From Streptobacillus notomytis (GTDB lineage Bacteria > Fusobacteriota > Fusobacteriia > Fusobacteriales > Leptotrichiaceae), in contig LJRV01000487.1 of assembly GCA_001612575.1 (NCBI GenBank), forward strand, positions 1 to 35,372: a DNA stretch of 35,372 nucleotides, written 5' to 3'. Of the stretch, positions 31,910 through 35,372 are shown in pieces. The stretch's first letter is position 1; each line of letters starts with the position of its first letter. Position numbers and translations under genes: made by a program. The notes under the pieces were generated by a model, which had not been told where the DNA came from, searched no databases, and was given only the letters and a program-made list of their open reading frames with translations.

Positions 31910-33427
31910 TTATCTATTAAAGTTTTTGAATGCTTCATTTTGAATTTTTTCAGCTGTAGATAATCCTAAATCTTGTAATCTCTTAATATACATGTCCCAT
32001 TCCTTATCTATATTTCCAGAACCTAAAATCCATTGTTGTGCTTTTTCTTCAACAACTGCTCTTAAAGCTGTATCTATAGAAACAAATTCTTTTGATTTTT
32101 CTTTAGTGTATTTAAGTATTGGTAACTCATCTAATACTACATCATTATCCATATAGTATTTAAATCCTTCTTTAGCAATTTGAGATGCCCAACCTAACTC
32201 ATATTGTGCATCTTGGAATGCTCCCAGTCTATATTGAGCTCCAACTTCTCTTAATACTGCTAAAGGAGTTTTTCCGTCAGGATTTTTAAGTACTTTATCT
32301 GTAAATACTGGTTTACCATCAACTAATGTATATTCTGATCCTTCTATACCAAAGTTCCATAATCTTCTACCTTCAATTGAATACCAATAATCAAAATATT
32401 TAATTAATGAAACTGGATCTTTAGCATCCTTAGATATTCCCCAACCACCTAAATATGTAGTTCTAGCATGTCTTGTTTTACTATTTCCATTTAATTCATA
32501 AGGAAGAACTAATCTAAAGTTAAATCCAGGTATTTTATCTGCTAAACTTCCATTATATGAACTAGTTGAAGCTATCCAGTCATCTGTTGCTCCACCTAAG
32601 TTATTTGATAATAAGTAATCTCTACTTTCTAATCCTCTTGTAAATATTTCCTCATCTATTAATCCTTCTTTATACCATTTAGATAATTCTTTAATAGCAT
32701 GTTTAAATGAATCTTGTGAAGGTCCATATTTAACAACACCGTTTTCTTCATACCATATAGGTGATGCTTTAAATAGATCAACTAATGAAGTTAAAACCTT
32801 TCTAACATTATTAGCTCTTACAAACAATGGAACTTCATCTTTTTTACCATTTCCATTTGGATCCTTTTCTCTAAATGCTTTTAGTGTAGTATATAGTTCA
32901 TCTACTGTTCTTGGTTCTTTTAATCCTAATTTATCTAACCAATCCTGTCTAATGAAATATCCTTGAGAAACTTTTAAATTAAAGTAATCATAATAATTAG
33001 GAATCATATATATATGTCCATCAATTGCAACTGCATCCTTCTTATATCTAGGATTTTCTTCAAAGAATTTCTTTAAATTTGGTGCATGTTTATCTATTAA
33101 ATCTTCTAATGGTATTAATCCACCTTCTATACCTAAGTTTTCTAAATCAGATGATAATTCATATGAGATAATATCAGGTAATTTATTCTCTGTAAGCATT
33201 AAGTTATATGCTTGAATTTGATCTGTTTGATTTTGAGAAGCAACATTTACTAATTTAATATTAGTATCTTGCTCAGCTTTTGCAAATACAGGTAATTTAG
33301 GGTCTAATGCTTTACCTAAATGCATTGCAAATATTGTTGTTTCTTTTGGTCCTGTCATAGTTTCATCTTTTTTTCCACAACTTACTACTACTAATCCTAA
33401 AAGTCCCAATGCTAATAATTTTTTCAT
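31910..33427 (-). CDS. ABC solute-binding lipoprotein for GAG oligosaccharides (LplA-like)
   Basis: 505 residues, the long type of family 1 binding protein that pairs with LplB/LplC-type permeases. The lipobox cysteine is C17 (GLVVVSCGKKDE). Signatures include 'DIISYELSSDLENLGIEGGL', 'GYFIRQDWLDKLGLKEP' and a Ca-binding-like loop 'DPNGNGKKDEVP' near residue 190. In this operon it should capture unsaturated hyaluronan/chondroitin disaccharides; from memory, a Streptobacillus moniliformis protein of this type (Smon0123) has been shown to do so. Specificity here is inferred from context. Confidence 0.9.
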   Translation of the reverse strand: MKKLLALGLLGLVVVSCGKKDETMTGPKETTIFAMHLGKALDPKLPVFAKAEQDTNIKLVNVASQNQTDQIQAYNLMLTENKLPDIISYELSSDLENLGIEGGLIPLEDLIDKHAPNLKKFFEENPRYKKDAVAIDGHIYMIPNYYDYFNLKVSQGYFIRQDWLDKLGLKEPRTVDELYTTLKAFREKDPNGNGKKDEVPLFVRANNVRKVLTSLVDLFKASPIWYEENGVVKYGPSQDSFKHAIKELSKWYKEGLIDEEIFTRGLESRDYLLSNNLGGATDDWIASTSSYNGSLADKIPGFNFRLVLPYELNGNSKTRHARTTYLGGWGISKDAKDPVSLIKYFDYWYSIEGRRLWNFGIEGSEYTLVDGKPVFTDKVLKNPDGKTPLAVLREVGAQYRLGAFQDAQYELGWASQIAKEGFKYYMDNDVVLDELPILKYTKEKSKEFVSIDTALRAVVEEKAQQWILGSGNIDKEWDMYIKRLQDLGLSTAEKIQNEAFKNFNR

Positions 33428-33457
33428 AATTTCCTCTCCTTTTATATATTTTGTTAA

Positions 33458-34336
33458 TTATCCTTTTACTGCCCCTAATGTTACCCCTTTTCTAAAGAAT
33501 CTTTGTATAAATGGGTATGCAATTAACATAGGTAATATTGAAATTACTATTATTGCATATATTATTGATTGTGGTGATGTTAAGCTCTCTGGTGTAATTA
33601 ACTGTGCTGCTTCACCACTAGACATCTTATCTACTATTAATTTTTTTACAAATACCTGTAAAGGTGCTTTTGCATCATCTCTTAAAAGTATCATAGTCCA
33701 AAAATATCCATTCCAACGAGATATTGCATAAAACAATGAAACGGTTGTAATTGCTGATGTTGATAATGGTAAATATATATTAGTCATTATCCTAAATTGA
33801 CTTGCACCATCTATTCTTGCTGATTCCTCTAAAGATCTAGGTACACTTTCAAAGAAAGATTTTAGTATTATTACATTAAATGTATTAATTGCAAATCCTA
33901 CTATCACTCCTGTATAACTATTTATCATACCCAAATCTCTAAAATTTAAATACTTAGGTATTATGCCAGGATCAAACCACATAGTTATTATTACAAGCAT
34001 TATTATTGCTTTTCTAAACTTTAAATCTGGTTTAGATAATACATATGCCCCACTAATAGTAAATAGCATATTAACAAATGTTCCTACTACGGTTATAAAG
34101 ATTGTATTTGCATAAGCTCTCCATATCCCTGTTGTCTTAAAAGCTGCAATAAAAGATGATAACGTAAATCCTTTAGGAAATAGCGTAACTTGCCCTGTTT
34201 CTAGTAAAAATGGATTACTAAAAGATGCAGAAAATACATATACTATTGGATATAGGAAAATAATGGCAAAAACTGTTAATAAAAAGTAGTTTATTACATT
34301 AAAAACTTTTTCATCTGTACTCATTCTTATTTTCAT
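33458..34336 (-). CDS. ABC permease, LplC type (GAG importer)
   Basis: 292 residues with six hydrophobic segments. The ATPase-docking EAA loop is 'EESARIDGASQFRIMTNIYL', and the protein ends '...PFIQRFFRKGVTLGAVKG', a signature C-terminus of LplC/YtcP-type permeases. It forms the channel with 34346-35242. It is spaced 9 bp from its partner and 30 bp from the binding-protein gene, all on one transcript. Confidence 0.93.
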   Translation of the reverse strand: MKIRMSTDEKVFNVINYFLLTVFAIIFLYPIVYVFSASFSNPFLLETGQVTLFPKGFTLSSFIAAFKTTGIWRAYANTIFITVVGTFVNMLFTISGAYVLSKPDLKFRKAIIMLVIITMWFDPGIIPKYLNFRDLGMINSYTGVIVGFAINTFNVIILKSFFESVPRSLEESARIDGASQFRIMTNIYLPLSTSAITTVSLFYAISRWNGYFWTMILLRDDAKAPLQVFVKKLIVDKMSSGEAAQLITPESLTSPQSIIYAIIVISILPMLIAYPFIQRFFRKGVTLGAVKG

Positions 34337-34345
34337 CTATATCAC

Positions 34346-35242
34346 CTACCATATTCCTAAATTTGCTACTTTTTTGCTTATAGTATTTGCTGTGTATACT
34401 AAAAGCATAGCTATTATTGCATTAAATAATCCTACTGCTGTTGCTAAACCAAAATCTTGATTAATTACTCCAGTTCTGTAAACATAAGTACTTATTACAT
34501 CGGCTGTTTCATAAGTAGCTGGTTGATAAAGTAATAATACTGTTTCAAATGCTACACTCAACATAGAACCTATTTTTAAAATTAACATTACTACTATAGT
34601 TGGCATTATACTTGGTATAGTAATATTTATTAATTGTTGTAATTTTGTTGCTCCATCAATTTTTGCTGCCTCATAAAGTTGTTCATCTACTGCAGTTAGA
34701 GCTGCTATGTATATGATTGCATTAAATCCTGTATTCTTCCATGAATTTAATCCAACAAATATTCCTCTAAAAAATTCTGGTTTAATCAAGAAATATATTT
34801 TTTCAAATCCAAGTTTTTGTAATATTATATTTATTACTCCTGTATTTGGTGATAACATATTTATTGTTATACCTGCTGCAATAACAATAGCTATAAAATA
34901 TGGTATAAATGAAGCCGTTTGTACAAAAGCTTTAAAAATCTTATTCCTAACTTCATTTAACATAAGTGCTATTAATATAGCTAAAGGAAATTCTATTAAT
35001 AGTGAATATATATTTAACATAAGAGTATTTTTTAAAGTTCTATAAAACTCTGGTGATGTTAAAAACATTCTAAAATGTTTTAGTCCTACCCACGGACTAC
35101 TGGCTATTCCTTTAAATACACTGTAATCTTTAAACGCTATTAATAATCCATACATAGGTTTAAACATAAATAATACATACCAAATAATAAACGGTAGCAT
35201 TATTAAATACAGCGATATCTGATCTCTATTAAATTTTTTCAT
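34346..35242 (-). CDS. ABC permease, LplB type (GAG importer)
   Basis: 298 residues with six membrane segments. The N-terminus shows the usual 'YLIMLPFIIWYVLFMFKPMYG' helix, the EAA loop reads 'YEAAKIDGATKLQQLINITI', and the protein ends 'TISKKVANLGIW', typical of LplB/YteP permeases. The ribosome binding site AGGTGA precedes it. It follows the ATPase gene by 9 bp. Confidence 0.93.
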   Translation of the reverse strand: MKKFNRDQISLYLIMLPFIIWYVLFMFKPMYGLLIAFKDYSVFKGIASSPWVGLKHFRMFLTSPEFYRTLKNTLMLNIYSLLIEFPLAILIALMLNEVRNKIFKAFVQTASFIPYFIAIVIAAGITINMLSPNTGVINIILQKLGFEKIYFLIKPEFFRGIFVGLNSWKNTGFNAIIYIAALTAVDEQLYEAAKIDGATKLQQLINITIPSIMPTIVVMLILKIGSMLSVAFETVLLLYQPATYETADVISTYVYRTGVINQDFGLATAVGLFNAIIAMLLVYTANTISKKVANLGIW

Positions 35243-35251
35243 TTATTTCAC

Positions 35252-35372
35252 CTACAAACTTATGTTTTCTTCTGTTTCTATATCAAATATATGTGCCTTA
35301 CTTGTATCAAAGTAAAATCTCTCTGTACCTTGCTTCCTTCTTTCTATTAATCCATCTACATTCATTCTACAT
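35252..35372 (-). CDS. 3' end of an ABC sugar ATPase (UgpC/MsmK type), partial
   Basis: Forty codons are visible, with the stop TAG at 35252-35254; the rest lies beyond the right edge. The peptide ends '...FYFDTSKAHIFDIETEENISL', which fits the C-terminal regulatory OB-fold tail of UgpC/MsmK-type ATPases (the usual 'HFFD-ET' ending). Position before two permeases supports this. Nucleotide-binding motifs are not in view. It may also energise the ATPase-less importer at 11542-14724. Confidence 0.7.
   Translation of the reverse strand, partial: CRMNVDGLIERRKQGTERFYFDTSKAHIFDIETEENISL

Noticed and set aside
1-35372. tRNA or rRNA genes, CRISPR arrays, insertion sequences, phage attachment sites
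   Set aside because: I looked for clover-leaf ends, regularly spaced repeats, transposase motifs and long direct repeats and saw none; gaps between genes are short.

Overview
The window is very AT-rich, uses ATA/TTA/AAA-type codons throughout, and encodes lipoproteins and beta-barrel outer-membrane proteins (a diderm envelope) beside Firmicute-like transport genes. This fits the Fusobacteriota, most likely a Leptotrichiaceae member close to Streptobacillus. The gene order at the right end resembles, from memory, the glycosaminoglycan-import cluster described in Streptobacillus moniliformis. The species call is inference; no database was searched.

Layout. 1-417: 5' part of a secreted, probably outer-membrane protein. 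541-4025 (minus): operon of an acidic-amino-acid/dicarboxylate symporter, HAD phosphatase, stand-alone CheY-like receiver, LrgA and LrgB. 4431-5423 (plus): two decayed small genes, one with a lost start and a frameshift, one with an in-frame TAA. 5635-8122 (plus): four-gene mannose-family PTS (IIB-IIC-IID-IIA). 8245-14900 (plus): AgaS-type sugar isomerase/deaminase, GH112 galacto-N-biose/lacto-N-biose phosphorylase, a CUT1 ABC importer without its own ATPase, and a 55-residue membrane protein. 14918-15892 (minus): tagatose-bisphosphate aldolase LacD. 15975-17132 (minus): Fic gene split by an in-frame TAA. 17363-20436 (plus): pgk, era, and an ADP-ribosylglycohydrolase-like pseudoenzyme fused to a DUF6508-like domain. 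20457-23097 (minus): outer-membrane protein, B3/B4 protein, OsmC protein, lipoprotein. 23174-35372 (minus): a long glycosaminoglycan operon running in from beyond the right edge.

How it works together. The right-hand operon reads ABC ATPase (3' end only), two permeases, binding lipoprotein, heparinase-II/III-family lyase, PL8 hyaluronate/chondroitin lyase, sulfatase, GH88 unsaturated glucuronyl hydrolase, and a 684-residue outer-membrane barrel. Only the PL8 lyase, the binding lipoprotein and the barrel carry export signals. This suggests cleavage of hyaluronan/chondroitin outside the inner membrane, import of unsaturated oligosaccharides, and desulfation and hydrolysis in the cytoplasm. The plus-strand cluster would take up amino sugars by PTS and galacto-N-biose/lacto-N-biose by ABC transport, and feed them through AgaS and LacD into the tagatose pathway. 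The PTS operon and the agaS operon each have a strong sigma-70 promoter followed by a TGGT...ACC(A/T) dyad, so one GntR/HutC-type repressor may control both. Overall the window describes a host-glycan (GAG and mucin-core) forager. Its most interesting uncharacterised parts are the barrel protein of the GAG operon, the ADP-ribosylglycohydrolase-like fusion, and the cluster of interrupted genes.
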